64,000 bases of DNA from Fusobacterium ulcerans ATCC 49185 (GTDB taxonomy: Bacteria; Fusobacteriota; Fusobacteriia; Fusobacteriales; Fusobacteriaceae), in NCBI RefSeq assembly GCF_900683735.1, contig NZ_LR215979.1:186001-250000 (forward strand). Reading direction: 5' to 3'. This document shows positions 54,256-63,904 of this stretch, piece by piece (the first letter of the stretch is position 1; every line of letters begins with the position of its first letter). Both the position numbers and the translations under genes were made by a program. Below the pieces are notes generated by a model. It was not told where the DNA came from, searched no databases, and saw only the letters and a list, made by a program, of their open reading frames with translations.

Positions 54256-54276
54256 AGTATATAAAGGGGTGTAAAA

Positions 54277-56163
54277 ATGGAGGGGAAAAACAAAAATAGT
54301 CAATTCAGTAAAATATTGTTTTTTATAATTGGGTTAGCACTAGCATTATTTCATATATATACTTCATATTTTGGAGCATTGCCATCTTATCAGCATAGAG
54401 TAGTACATTTGGCACTTAGTATGATGTTAGTACCATTATGTTATAATCTATTAAATATGAAAAATGAGAAAATAAAAAATGTAATTTCTATTGGAATAAT
54501 TGCTGTAGTGTCAGTTATTGGGCTATATTCATATTCTATAGCAGATACCATGTGGAAATCAAGTGGAACTATGTCTAGTTTAGAAATTGTATTGGCAACA
54601 ATCCTTTTAATTCTATTACTTTCTTTTACATGGAAAACAGTTGGAGCAGCAATGCCTATAATAGCTATTTTATGTATTCTGTATGCACTTTTTGGACCTA
54701 ATCTTCCTAGAAGTATTGCACACAGAGGATATACATGGATAAGAATTACAGAGGTTTTGTTTAAGGGAACAAATGGAATATTTAATACACCTTTAGGGGT
54801 TTCTTCAATATATGTATCTATCTTTGTAATATTTGCAGGGGTTTTGGAAGCTTCAGGAGCAGGGGATATATTTATAAGATTGACTCAGTCACTGCTTGGA
54901 GGATTTAGAGGAGGACCAGCTAAGGTAGCAGTAGTTGCCAGCAGTTTGTTTGGAACTATCTCTGGAAGTGCTGTAGCAAATGTTGTGGGAACAGGTTCAT
55001 TTACTATTCCCTTAATGAAGAAAAGTGGATTTGATCCAGAATTTTCTGGTGCTGTAGAAACTGCTGCATCTAGTGGAGGACAACTTATGCCACCAGTTAT
55101 GGGAGCTGCAGCCTTTATTATGGCTGATTATATTGGTTCATATCAAGAGGTGTTGACAGCTGCTATAATTCCAGCAATCTTATTCTATATTGCACTATTT
55201 ATAATGATTGATTTAGAAGCATTGAAAAAGGATTTAAAAGGACAAAATAAAGATGAATTGCCTAATTTTATGGAAGAGCTGAAAAAAGGATGGCTTCTTT
55301 TGATGCCATTAGTACTGCTGGTGTTTCTATTAGTTGGAGTAAGATATTCAGCTCAGAAATCAGCTTTCTTTTCTATAATATTTTTGGTTATAATAATGCT
55401 GGTATATCCAGGGAAAAAAAGATCTGTTTCTGAAATACTGCATCTTATTGCGGGGTCATCAAAAGGAATGGTAAGTGTTGCTCTTACAACAGGTACTGCT
55501 GGTATAATAGTTGGAATGCTTATGCTTACAGGGATAGGGTATAAATTATCTTCTCTTCTTATAAGTTTATCTCAAGGAAATGTAATGCTGTTGCTAGTTC
55601 TTACTATGGTGACATCTGTAATATTGGGAATGGGAATGCCTACATCAGCAGCTTATGTTTTACTAGCTACTTTGATTGTTCCAGCATTGGAAAATCTTGG
55701 AATAGCTAAGATTGCTGCTCACTTCTTTGTATTTTATTTTGGAATCATGGCGAATGTTACTCCACCAGTGGCAGTAGCAGCGTATACAGCAGCTGGAATT
55801 GCAAATGGAGATGCCATGAAGACAGGATTTGTAGCATGGCGTCTCAGTTTGGCAGGATTCCTAATGCCATTTATGTTCTGCCTGAATCCAGCACTACTTG
55901 GAAAAGGGACAAATGGAGAAATTATTCTTGCTATTATAAGTGCCTTAATAGGAGCTTATGGATTGGCAACAGCAGTTCAAAGATACTTTAAAGGAAATTT
56001 ATCTTGGCCAAAAACAATAGTTGTTCTTTTAGGAAGTGTTGCTACAATGATGCCAGGAATTAAATCAGACATATTTGGACTTGTGTGTCTAGGAACAATA
56101 TATGCTCTTCAAATAATAAAATCTAAAAAAAGCTATAGTAAGGGTGAAGTAAATGTCATATAA
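54277..56163 (+). CDS. Fused TRAP transporter permease (4TM/12TM)
   Basis: The 628-residue protein joins the DctQ-like and DctM-like membrane parts in one chain, as usual for TAXI systems. DctM-type regions are SLFGTISGSAVANVVGTGSFTIPLMKKSGFDPEFSGAVETAASSGGQLMPPVMGAAAFIMA and the late GMGMPTSAAYVLLATLIVPALENLGI and FYFGIMANVTPPVAVAAY. It follows the receptor by 21 bp and overlaps the next gene by 11 bp, so the three are one operon. It would import an organic acid driven by an ion gradient. Confidence 0.94.
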   Translation: MEGKNKNSQFSKILFFIIGLALALFHIYTSYFGALPSYQHRVVHLALSMMLVPLCYNLLNMKNEKIKNVISIGIIAVVSVIGLYSYSIADTMWKSSGTMSSLEIVLATILLILLLSFTWKTVGAAMPIIAILCILYALFGPNLPRSIAHRGYTWIRITEVLFKGTNGIFNTPLGVSSIYVSIFVIFAGVLEASGAGDIFIRLTQSLLGGFRGGPAKVAVVASSLFGTISGSAVANVVGTGSFTIPLMKKSGFDPEFSGAVETAASSGGQLMPPVMGAAAFIMADYIGSYQEVLTAAIIPAILFYIALFIMIDLEALKKDLKGQNKDELPNFMEELKKGWLLLMPLVLLVFLLVGVRYSAQKSAFFSIIFLVIIMLVYPGKKRSVSEILHLIAGSSKGMVSVALTTGTAGIIVGMLMLTGIGYKLSSLLISLSQGNVMLLLVLTMVTSVILGMGMPTSAAYVLLATLIVPALENLGIAKIAAHFFVFYFGIMANVTPPVAVAAYTAAGIANGDAMKTGFVAWRLSLAGFLMPFMFCLNPALLGKGTNGEIILAIISALIGAYGLATAVQRYFKGNLSWPKTIVVLLGSVATMMPGIKSDIFGLVCLGTIYALQIIKSKKSYSKGEVNVI

Positions 56164-57115
56164 AGTATTAATACCACAAGCAGTGGCAAAAGAGGGAGTA
56201 GAGATACTAAAAAACTCAGGCTTTGAAGTAAAATATGGTTCAGGAGCAACAGAAGAAGACCTGATAAAGGATGTAGTAGATTGTGAAGCTATTTTGTTAA
56301 GAACAGCTCCATGTACAGAAGCGGTACTAAAAGCAGGTAAAAATTTAAAAATTGTAGCAAGGCATGGTGCAGGATACAATAATGTTGATTTAGAAGCAGC
56401 AGCTAAACTAGGAATTTGGGTGACTAATGCACCAGATTCTACCACTAATACAGTAGCAGAGTTTGTATTGGGAGCTATCTTGTCAATTTCTAAAAGAATC
56501 TTTTTAATGAATAAAAAGATAAAAGATGGAGATTTTTTCTTTAAAAATAATCATAAAGGAATAGATTTAGCAGGGAAAAAATTGGGAGTTGTTGGATTTG
56601 GTCGTATAGGAAGAAAAGTAGCTTATAAAGCTTTTCATGGATTAGAAATGGAAATACTTGCTTATGACCCATTTTTATCAGAAGAAAATTGTCCTGACTA
56701 TGTAGCTATTTGTGATTGGGAAAATATATTTAAAGAAGCAGATATTATATCATTGCATATGCCTCTTATTAAAGAAAATATTGGATGTGTAGGTAAGAAA
56801 GAATTTGATAATATGAAAAAATCAGCTTATCTTATAAACTGTGCTCGTGGAGAAGTAGTAAATGAGAAAGAACTTATTGAAACATTAGAAAAACAGAATA
56901 TTGCTGGAGCATTTTTAGATGTATTTGAACAAGAGCCACCATCAAAAGATAATCCACTCTTATCAATGGAGAATGTAATTGTCACTCCACATATGGCTTC
57001 AAATACAGAAGAGTGCATGATACTCATGGCAGTACAGGCAGCTTCTGAAATTGTTAAAGTTTTATCAAATGAAAAACCTTGCTGGCCAGTTAATAACCCA
57101 ATAAAAAATAAGTAA
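56153..57115 (+). CDS. D-isomer-specific 2-hydroxyacid dehydrogenase (phosphoglycerate dehydrogenase-like)
   Basis: The 320-residue NAD-dependent enzyme has the Rossmann motif LGVVGFGRIGRKVAYKA (about residues 145-160). The catalytic Arg is in INCARGEVV, the Glu in DVFEQEPP and the His in TPHMASNTEE. It is shorter than SerA proteins with ACT domains, so it is probably a catabolic hydroxyacid dehydrogenase. The start codon lies inside the last codons of the TRAP permease gene, so expression is tightly coupled. This implies that the transported substrate is a hydroxy- or keto-acid; which one is unknown. Confidence 0.88.
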   Translation: MSYKVLIPQAVAKEGVEILKNSGFEVKYGSGATEEDLIKDVVDCEAILLRTAPCTEAVLKAGKNLKIVARHGAGYNNVDLEAAAKLGIWVTNAPDSTTNTVAEFVLGAILSISKRIFLMNKKIKDGDFFFKNNHKGIDLAGKKLGVVGFGRIGRKVAYKAFHGLEMEILAYDPFLSEENCPDYVAICDWENIFKEADIISLHMPLIKENIGCVGKKEFDNMKKSAYLINCARGEVVNEKELIETLEKQNIAGAFLDVFEQEPPSKDNPLLSMENVIVTPHMASNTEECMILMAVQAASEIVKVLSNEKPCWPVNNPIKNK

Positions 57116-57121
57116 AGAAGC

Positions 57122-57147
57122 ATGGGCAGGGAATTTTCTCTGCCCAT
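57122..57147 (+). terminator. Terminator after the TRAP/dehydrogenase operon
   Basis: ATGGGCAG pairs with CTGCCCAT, extended inward by GAATTTTC-type pairing, followed by ATATTTATATT. Confidence 0.8.
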
Positions 57148-57329
57148 ATTTATATTATAGAGCCTCAAAAATGTTTTTTAAAATTTATGAATAAAAATAA
57201 AATTTAATGTATAAATAAAGGAATAAAAAAGTAGAAATAAAACATGTTATAAAAATTGTATATTAGATTATATATTTATTATATTAGACTTTTAATAAAT
57301 TAACATGCTAATCTATTATTAGATAAAAT

Positions 57330-57352
57330 ATTATTAAAATGTTTTTAATAAT
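57330..57352. promoter_or_regulatory. 23-bp palindrome, copy 1, upstream of hut
   Basis: Arms ATTATTAAAA and TTTTAATAAT flank TGT. An identical element lies 65 bp downstream. The pair looks like tandem operators for the hut operon. Confidence 0.65.
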
Positions 57353-57394
57353 TATTTTTGAAAAAATCAAAAAATTATTATTTTATTTTAACAA

Positions 57395-57417
57395 ATTATT
57401 AAAATGTTTTTAATAAT
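57395..57417. promoter_or_regulatory. 23-bp palindrome, copy 2, upstream of hut
   Basis: Arms ATTATTAAAA and TTTTAATAAT flank TGT, identical to copy 1. The 65-bp period is close to six helical turns, so a dimeric regulator could bind both on one face. Confidence 0.65.
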
Positions 57418-57439
57418 TTGAAATAAAGTTTTTTATAAA

Positions 57440-57449
57440 AACCTAGGTT
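57440..57449. promoter_or_regulatory. Palindrome AACCTAGGTT in the hut leader
   Basis: This is a perfect 10-bp palindrome, unusually GC-containing for the surrounding DNA, between the 23-bp repeats and the hut transporter gene. Its role is unknown. Confidence 0.4.
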
Positions 57450-57563
57450 CAAGTTTTATTTTATGTCGCGATATCACAAAACAATATTAAGAAGGAAAAT
57501 TGATATTTCATTAAGATTATTCTAACATGTAAAATAAGATTTTATAACTTAGGAGGTTTTTTT

Positions 57564-58862
57564 ATGCTGCTTAATCCAGTAATACTTTCCGTTTTAACTA
57601 TGATAATTCTTTGTTTATTAAAATTAAATGTAATTTTTTCTATGCTCATAGCGGCTTTGATAGCAGGAATAACTTCTGGGATAGGAATGCCTGGAACTAT
57701 GAAAATTTTGATAAGTGGTATGGGAGGGAACTCTGAAACTGCACTCAGCTATCTCTTGCTTGGAACATTGGCAGTAGCCATAAACAGTACAGGAGTAGCC
57801 AGTATAATTTCTAAAAAAATAGCAGGTATAGTAAGTGGAAGAAAACAGGTACTTCTTTTATTAATAGCAGGTTTAGCTTGTTTCTCACAAAATCTTATAC
57901 CAGTCCACATAGCATTTATTCCTATATTAATTCCACCTTTATTAAAGTTAATGAACAAACTGAAGTTGGACAGAAGGGCAATGGCATGTTCGCTGACATT
58001 TGGATTAAAAACTCCATATGTTGTTTTACCAGTAGGATTTGGATTGATATTTCATACAATAGTAAAAGATCAGATATCAGCCAATGGCTATAATATAGAA
58101 CTTGGAGAAGTCTGGAGATCTACATGGATATTAGGATTAGCTATGGTTATAGGATTACTTACAGCAATATTTATCACTTACAGAAAGGATAGAGAATATC
58201 AAGATCTTCCTTTAAAAGGAATGGAAGAAATAGACAGTGAAAAAATGGAAAAAAAACACTGGATAACTTTGATTGCAGCACTAACAGCTTTTGGGATACA
58301 ACTATATAGTGGTTCTCTTCCATTAGGAGCTTTGGCAGCTCTTGGTATAATGATAATTTTTAAAGTAGTAAAATGGAATGAATTAGATAGTGTTTTAAAT
58401 GATGGATTGCTCATAATGGGACTGATAGCATTTATCATGCTTGTAGCAGCGGGATATGGGAGAGTAATCAGAGAAACTGGAGCCATAGAAACTCTTGTTA
58501 CAGGAGTAGTTGGAATATGTGGAGGAAATAAAGTAATTGCTTCTTTAGCAATGCTTACAGTAGGTCTTTTTATTACAATGGGGATTGGGACATCTTTTGG
58601 AACTGTACCTATACTTGCTACAATCTATGTTCCTCTTACAATAGAAATGGGATATTCTCCAGCAGCCATGATAGTTTTAATTACAGCAGCTTCCATCATA
58701 GGAGATGCAGGATCACCAGCTTCAGATTCAACGTTGGGACCAACATCAGGATTAAATGCAGATGGACAGCATGAACATATAAGAAATACCTGTATGGCAA
58801 CATTTTTACATTTCTGTATACCATTATTTATAGCAGGATTTATAGGAAGTTTAATATTTTAA
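57564..58862 (+). CDS. Na+/H+ antiporter-family (NhaC-like) permease, probable histidine transporter
   Basis: The 432-residue membrane protein has about 11 hydrophobic segments. Na_H_antiporter-type features are IAGLACFSQNLIPVHIAFIPILIPPLL, and GTSFGTVPILATIYVPLTIEMGYSPAAMIVLITAASIIGDAGSPASDSTLGPTSGLNADGQHEHI near the C-terminus. The AGGAGG ribosome site is 8 bp before the ATG. Because it is the first gene of a hut operon (36 bp before hutH), it is inferred to import histidine or urocanate rather than act as an antiporter. The alternative is a general amino-acid or cation transporter. Confidence 0.85.
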   Translation: MLLNPVILSVLTMIILCLLKLNVIFSMLIAALIAGITSGIGMPGTMKILISGMGGNSETALSYLLLGTLAVAINSTGVASIISKKIAGIVSGRKQVLLLLIAGLACFSQNLIPVHIAFIPILIPPLLKLMNKLKLDRRAMACSLTFGLKTPYVVLPVGFGLIFHTIVKDQISANGYNIELGEVWRSTWILGLAMVIGLLTAIFITYRKDREYQDLPLKGMEEIDSEKMEKKHWITLIAALTAFGIQLYSGSLPLGALAALGIMIIFKVVKWNELDSVLNDGLLIMGLIAFIMLVAAGYGRVIRETGAIETLVTGVVGICGGNKVIASLAMLTVGLFITMGIGTSFGTVPILATIYVPLTIEMGYSPAAMIVLITAASIIGDAGSPASDSTLGPTSGLNADGQHEHIRNTCMATFLHFCIPLFIAGFIGSLIF

Positions 58863-58898
58863 AAAATAGATATAAAATAACTTAGGAGGCGATTTTTA

Positions 58899-60434
58899 AT
58901 GAGATTGGTAATAGGAGATAGAAGACTTACATTAGAAGATCTGATTAATGTTACAAGAAAAGGATATAAGGTAGAAATCTCAAAAGAAGCATATAAAAAG
59001 GTAGCAGAAGCTAGAGAGCTTGTAGATAGATATGTAAAAGAAAAGAAGGTATCTTATGGAATAACAACAGGATTTGGAAAATTTTCTGATACAGTTATTT
59101 CAGAAGAGCAGACTGGATTGCTTCAAAAAAATCTAATAATGAGTCATTCATGTGGAGTTGGAAATCCTCTTCCAGTAGATATGGCAAAAGGAATAATGCT
59201 TCTTAGAGTAGTAAATTTATCAAAGGGATATTCAGGAGTAAGAAAAATAGTTTTAGATACATTAGTGGATATGCTTAATAAAGATATAACTCCATTTATT
59301 CCAGAAAAAGGATCATTGGGAGCTTCAGGAGATTTGGCACCATTATCACATATGGTATTGGTAATGCTTGGAATGGGAAAAGCATATGTAAATGGAGAAC
59401 TTTTAGATGGAGCAGAGGCTATGGAAAAAGCTGGAGTTCCTGTTCTTGAAGAGCTTTCGTCAAAAGAGGGACTAGCACTTATTAATGGGACACAGGTAAT
59501 GACATCAATTGGGGCTCATGTAACATATGATGCAATCAATCTTATGAAACATTTGGATATAGCTGGGGCACTTACTATGGAAGCTTTGAATGGAATAACT
59601 TGTGCATTTGATCCTAGAGTTCATGAAGTGAGAGGACATCAAGGGCAGATAAGAACTGCTGAAAATTTCAGAAATATTCTTAAGGAAAGTAAATGTACAA
59701 CTAAACAAGGAAAAATGAGAACTCAAGACCCATATACATTGAGATGTATACCTCAAATACATGGAGCTAGTAAAGATGCACTTGAATATATAAGAGAAAA
59801 AGTGGAAATAGAAATGGATGCAGTAACTGATAATCCAATAATTTTCTGTGACACTGATGATGTTATTTCAGGAGGAAACTTTCATGGACAGCCTATGGCA
59901 CTTCCATTTGACTTCTTAGGAATAGCAATATCAGAAATGGCAAATGTTTCTGAAAGAAGAATAGAAAGACTTGTAAATCCTCATCTTAATTGTGGACTTC
60001 CAGCATTTCTAGTTGAGAATGGAGGAGTAAATTCAGGGTTTATGATAGTACAATATAGTGCTGCATCTCTTGTATCTGAGAATAAAGTTTTGGCTCATCC
60101 AGCTTCTGTGGATTCTATACCTTCATCAGCAAATCAGGAAGATCATGTATCTATGGGAACTATAGCAGCAAGAAAAGCAGGAGAAATATTGAAAAATGCA
60201 AGAAAAGTGATAGCTATGGAAATATTATCAGCTTGTCAGGGAATTGATCTTAAAAAAGTAAATAAAGTTCTAGGAATTGGAACTGAAAAAGCCTATACTG
60301 TAGTGAGAGAATCAGTATCATATTATGATAAAGATAGAGTGATGAATCTTGATATTAATGCAGTGGAAGAATTAATTGAAAGAAATAGCATAGTAGAAAA
60401 TGTAGAAAAAGTTATAGGGGAATTAAAGATATAA
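58899..60434 (+). CDS. hutH: Histidine ammonia-lyase
   Basis: HutH removes ammonia from histidine to give urocanate, the first step of histidine degradation. The 511-residue protein has the autocatalytic MIO cofactor triad A142-S143-G144 inside GSLGASGDLAPLSHM, at the same numbering as in the Pseudomonas enzyme. YGITTGFGKF near residues 53-62 and a late SIPSSANQEDHVSMG segment confirm it. AGGAGG lies upstream. It leads the hutHUI genes. Confidence 0.98.
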   Translation: MRLVIGDRRLTLEDLINVTRKGYKVEISKEAYKKVAEARELVDRYVKEKKVSYGITTGFGKFSDTVISEEQTGLLQKNLIMSHSCGVGNPLPVDMAKGIMLLRVVNLSKGYSGVRKIVLDTLVDMLNKDITPFIPEKGSLGASGDLAPLSHMVLVMLGMGKAYVNGELLDGAEAMEKAGVPVLEELSSKEGLALINGTQVMTSIGAHVTYDAINLMKHLDIAGALTMEALNGITCAFDPRVHEVRGHQGQIRTAENFRNILKESKCTTKQGKMRTQDPYTLRCIPQIHGASKDALEYIREKVEIEMDAVTDNPIIFCDTDDVISGGNFHGQPMALPFDFLGIAISEMANVSERRIERLVNPHLNCGLPAFLVENGGVNSGFMIVQYSAASLVSENKVLAHPASVDSIPSSANQEDHVSMGTIAARKAGEILKNARKVIAMEILSACQGIDLKKVNKVLGIGTEKAYTVVRESVSYYDKDRVMNLDINAVEELIERNSIVENVEKVIGELKI

Positions 60435-60446
60435 GGGGGATGTAAA

Positions 60447-62474
60447 ATGAAAAACAAAGATATATTTAATGCAATGACAATAAAACTGACAGCTCAGGAT
60501 ATACCAGAAAAAATGCCTGAAATGGACTTAAAGATAAGAAGAGCTCCTAAAAGGGTGGTTCATCTGGAGAAGGATGAAATTGAACTAGCATTAAAAAATG
60601 CTTTGAGGTATATACCAGAAGAGTATCATGAAATGCTGGCACCAGAATTTTTAAATGAATTGATGGAGCATGGAAGAATATATGGATATAGATTCAGACC
60701 AGAGGGAAGAATTTATGGAAAACCTATAGATGAATATACAGGAAGATGTACAGAAGCTAAAGCCATGCAGGTAATGATAGACAATAATTTAGACTTTGAA
60801 ATAGCACTTTATCCTTATGAATTAGTAACTTATGGAGAAACAGGACAGGTATGTCAAAACTGGATGCAGTACAGGCTTATAAAAAAATATCTTGAAAATC
60901 TTACTCAAGATCAGACTTTGGTAGTAGCGTCAGGACACCCTACAGGATTATTCAGATCAAATCCATATGCACCAAGAGCTATTATAACTAATGCGCTTAT
61001 GGTTGGAGCATTTGATGATTATGATAACTGGGCAAGAGCAGCAGCTATTGGAGTAGCTAACTATGGACAGATGACTGCTGGGGGATGGATGTATATTGGA
61101 CCTCAAGGAATAGTTCATGGAACTTATTCAACAATACTTAATGCTGCAAGACTTTTCTGTGGAGTGCCTAAAGATGGAGATCTTACAGGAAAACTATTTG
61201 TTACTTCTGGACTTGGAGGAATGAGCGGAGCTCAAGGGAAAGCCACTGTAATAGCTAAAGGGGTAGGAATAGTAGCAGAAGTAGATATTTCTAGAATTCA
61301 TACAAGACTTGAACAAGGGTGGGTAGATAAAATAGCTTGGACTCCAGAAGAAGCATTTAACATAGCAAAGAAAAAACAGGAAGCTAAAGTTCCATATGCA
61401 ATAGCATTTCATGGAAATATTGTTGATCTTCTTGAGTATGCAGATAAGAATAATGTGCATATAGATCTTCTTTCAGATCAAACATCTTGTCATGCTGTGT
61501 ATGATGGAGGATACTGTCCAGCAGGAATAACTTTTGAAGAAAGAACAAGATTACTGGCTGAGGACAGAGAAACTTTTAATAAACTTATAGATAAAACATT
61601 AAGAAGACACTATGAAGTTATCAAGAAGCTTACATCTAAAGGAGTATATTTCTTTGATTATGGAAACAGTTTCCTTAAAGCTATATATGATATAGGAGTT
61701 AAAGAAATTTCTAAGAATGGGAGAGATGATAAAGGTGGATTTATATTCCCTTCATATGTAGAGGATATATTAGGACCAGAATTATTTGACTATGGGTATG
61801 GACCATTCAGATGGGTATGTTTGTCTGGTAAAAAAGAAGATTTATTAAAAACTGACCATGCAGCTCTTGAACTTGTAGATCCAGAAAGAAGATACCAAGA
61901 CAGAGATAATTATATGTGGATAAAAGATGCTGATAAAAATGGACTTGTAGTGGGAACACAGGCAAGAATATTCTATCAAGATGCAATGAGCAGAACAAGA
62001 GTAGCTTTAAAATTTAATGAAATGGTAAGAAATGGAGAAATAGGACCAGTTATGCTGGGAAGAGATCATCATGATGTATCAGGAACTGACTCACCATTTA
62101 GAGAAACATCAAATATAAAAGATGGAAGTAATATAATGGCAGATATGGCAACTCAATGTTTTGCAGGAAATGCAGCAAGAGGAATGACTATGATAGCTCT
62201 TCATAATGGTGGAGGAGTGGGAATAGGAAAATCTATCAATGGAGGATTTGGAATGGTTCTTGATGGGAGTCATAGGGTAGACGAAATACTTATGCAGGCA
62301 ATGCCTTGGGACGTAATGGGAGGCGTAGCAAGAAGAGCATGGGCTAGAAATCCTCATTCAATAGAAACAGTAATTGAGTATAACAACAATAATAAAGGAA
62401 CAGATCATATTACACTTCCATATATAGCCAGTGATGAATTAATAAAAAAACTTGTTGCTGAAAAAATAAAATAG
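60447..62474 (+). CDS. hutU: Urocanate hydratase
   Basis: HutU converts urocanate to imidazolonepropionate, using tightly bound NAD. The 675-residue protein is the longer urocanase form seen in fusobacteria and some other bacteria (the classical enzyme is about 555 residues). Conserved parts include TGQVCQNWMQYRL, VASGHPTGLFRS, the NAD-site region FVTSGLGGMSGAQGKATVIAKG, the DQTSCHAVYDGGYCPAG segment carrying catalytic-site cysteines, and HNGGGVGIGKSINGGFG. AGGGGG precedes the ATG, and hutI follows after 25 bp. Confidence 0.97.
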   Translation: MKNKDIFNAMTIKLTAQDIPEKMPEMDLKIRRAPKRVVHLEKDEIELALKNALRYIPEEYHEMLAPEFLNELMEHGRIYGYRFRPEGRIYGKPIDEYTGRCTEAKAMQVMIDNNLDFEIALYPYELVTYGETGQVCQNWMQYRLIKKYLENLTQDQTLVVASGHPTGLFRSNPYAPRAIITNALMVGAFDDYDNWARAAAIGVANYGQMTAGGWMYIGPQGIVHGTYSTILNAARLFCGVPKDGDLTGKLFVTSGLGGMSGAQGKATVIAKGVGIVAEVDISRIHTRLEQGWVDKIAWTPEEAFNIAKKKQEAKVPYAIAFHGNIVDLLEYADKNNVHIDLLSDQTSCHAVYDGGYCPAGITFEERTRLLAEDRETFNKLIDKTLRRHYEVIKKLTSKGVYFFDYGNSFLKAIYDIGVKEISKNGRDDKGGFIFPSYVEDILGPELFDYGYGPFRWVCLSGKKEDLLKTDHAALELVDPERRYQDRDNYMWIKDADKNGLVVGTQARIFYQDAMSRTRVALKFNEMVRNGEIGPVMLGRDHHDVSGTDSPFRETSNIKDGSNIMADMATQCFAGNAARGMTMIALHNGGGVGIGKSINGGFGMVLDGSHRVDEILMQAMPWDVMGGVARRAWARNPHSIETVIEYNNNNKGTDHITLPYIASDELIKKLVAEKIK

Positions 62475-62499
62475 AAAGTCATACAAGGTGGAGGAAAAA

Positions 62500-63765
62500 A
62501 TGAAAGCAGATTTGCTATTATATAATATTGGAACTCTGGTAACTTCCAGAGAATTAGACAAAAAAGACTTTGGTAATACTATGGAAAATATAGAAATATT
62601 AAAAAATGCTTATCTGGCTGTAGAAGATGGAAAAATACTTCAAATTGGAATAGGAGATGTTCCCCAAAATTTAAAATCAGAATGGACAAGAGTTATAGAT
62701 GCAGAAGGAAAAGTAGTAACTCCTGGAATAATAGATTCACACACACATCTTGTACATTATGGGTCTAGAGAAAATGAACTTCCTATGAAATTAAAAGGAG
62801 TGCCTTATCTTGAAATATTGAGAAATGGTGGTGGAATTCTCAGTACAGTAAAGGCTACAAGAAAGGCTACAAGATATGAACTTTTTGATAAAGCATATGA
62901 AGTGTTAGACAGAATGCTTTGTTTTGGAGTAACTACAGTAGAAGCAAAAAGTGGATATGGACTTGATTTGGAAAATGAAATAAAGCAATTGGAAGTAAAT
63001 AAAAAGCTTGATGAAAAACACCCTATTGATATAGTTTCAACATTTATGGGGGCACATGCTATACCAGAAGAATTTAAAGGAAATACAGAAGGTTATATTG
63101 AAGAAATAATAAAAATGTTTCCTGTAATAAAGGAAAAGAAACTTGCAGAATTTTGTGATATTTTTTGTGAAGATGAAGTATTTTCAGTAGAAGAAAGCAG
63201 AAAAATATTGAATGAAGCTAAAAAACAGGGGTTTATGTTGAAAATACATGCTGATGAAATAGTATCTCTTGGTGGAGGAGAGCTAGCAGGAGAGGTTGGA
63301 GCTGTTTCTTCAGAGCATCTTATGGCAGTAAGTGATGAAGGAATAAAAAGTTTGGAAAAAAATGGTGTAATTGCTGATATTCTTCCTGCTACATCTTTTA
63401 ATCTAGGAAAAGCCTATGCTCCAGTAAGAAAGATGATTAATGAAGGAGTGAATGTAGCTGTTTCAACTGATTATAATCCAGGTTCATGTCCTTGTGAAAA
63501 TATGCAGCTGGTAATGCAGATATGCTCTTCCCAACTTAGAATGACTCCACCTGAAATATTTAAAGCTGTAACTCTTAATGGAGCAAGGGCAGTAAAAAGA
63601 GAAGACAGTATAGGGAGTCTTGAAATTGGAAAAAAGGCAGATTTTGTAATATTTGATACAAATAACCTAAATTATATATTCTATAATTTTGGAATAAATC
63701 ATGTGAAGGATGTATTTAAAGAAGGGAAACAAGTAGTAAAAAACAGACATATCTGCTATAAATAA
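62500..63765 (+). CDS. hutI: Imidazolonepropionase
   Basis: HutI opens the imidazolone ring to N-formimino-L-glutamate. The 421-residue metal-dependent amidohydrolase has the metal pair in GIIDSHTHLVHYGSRENE, an internal MGAHAIPEEFKG, LKIHADEI, and the late STDYNPGSCPCENM. The start is ATG 62500 (GGAGG directly upstream); the longer frame would start within that site. hutG or a formiminotransferase is not in the window, so the last steps probably lie to the right or elsewhere. A terminator follows. Confidence 0.97.
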   Translation: MKADLLLYNIGTLVTSRELDKKDFGNTMENIEILKNAYLAVEDGKILQIGIGDVPQNLKSEWTRVIDAEGKVVTPGIIDSHTHLVHYGSRENELPMKLKGVPYLEILRNGGGILSTVKATRKATRYELFDKAYEVLDRMLCFGVTTVEAKSGYGLDLENEIKQLEVNKKLDEKHPIDIVSTFMGAHAIPEEFKGNTEGYIEEIIKMFPVIKEKKLAEFCDIFCEDEVFSVEESRKILNEAKKQGFMLKIHADEIVSLGGGELAGEVGAVSSEHLMAVSDEGIKSLEKNGVIADILPATSFNLGKAYAPVRKMINEGVNVAVSTDYNPGSCPCENMQLVMQICSSQLRMTPPEIFKAVTLNGARAVKREDSIGSLEIGKKADFVIFDTNNLNYIFYNFGINHVKDVFKEGKQVVKNRHICYK

Positions 63766-63820
63766 AAAAAATTTTTTATTGTAGAATATCTTTAAAACAA
63801 AAAAATATCCATTATAATAA

Positions 63821-63854
63821 AAAAGGAGAATCAAAAGTTATTGGTTCTCCTTTT
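63821..63854 (+). terminator. Terminator after hutI
   Basis: AAAAGGAGAA pairs with TTCTCCTTTT around a 14-base loop, followed by ATTTTA. Confidence 0.85.
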
Positions 63855-63904
63855 ATTTTAGTGTAAAATAGAGAAGGGAGGAACAATATCAAGGGGATGA
63901 TTAT

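Larger units (their letters stand above)
57116..57563. other. 448-bp regulatory gap before the hut genes
   Basis: The gap holds a terminator, two copies of a 23-bp palindrome and the palindrome AACCTAGGTT, all annotated separately. No gene is seen, and I could not place the promoter hexamers with confidence. Confidence 0.6.

Noticed and set aside
57116-57563. Histidine- or other ligand-sensing riboswitch before hut
   Set aside because: No conserved aptamer structure seen; the structure present consists of short DNA palindromes.
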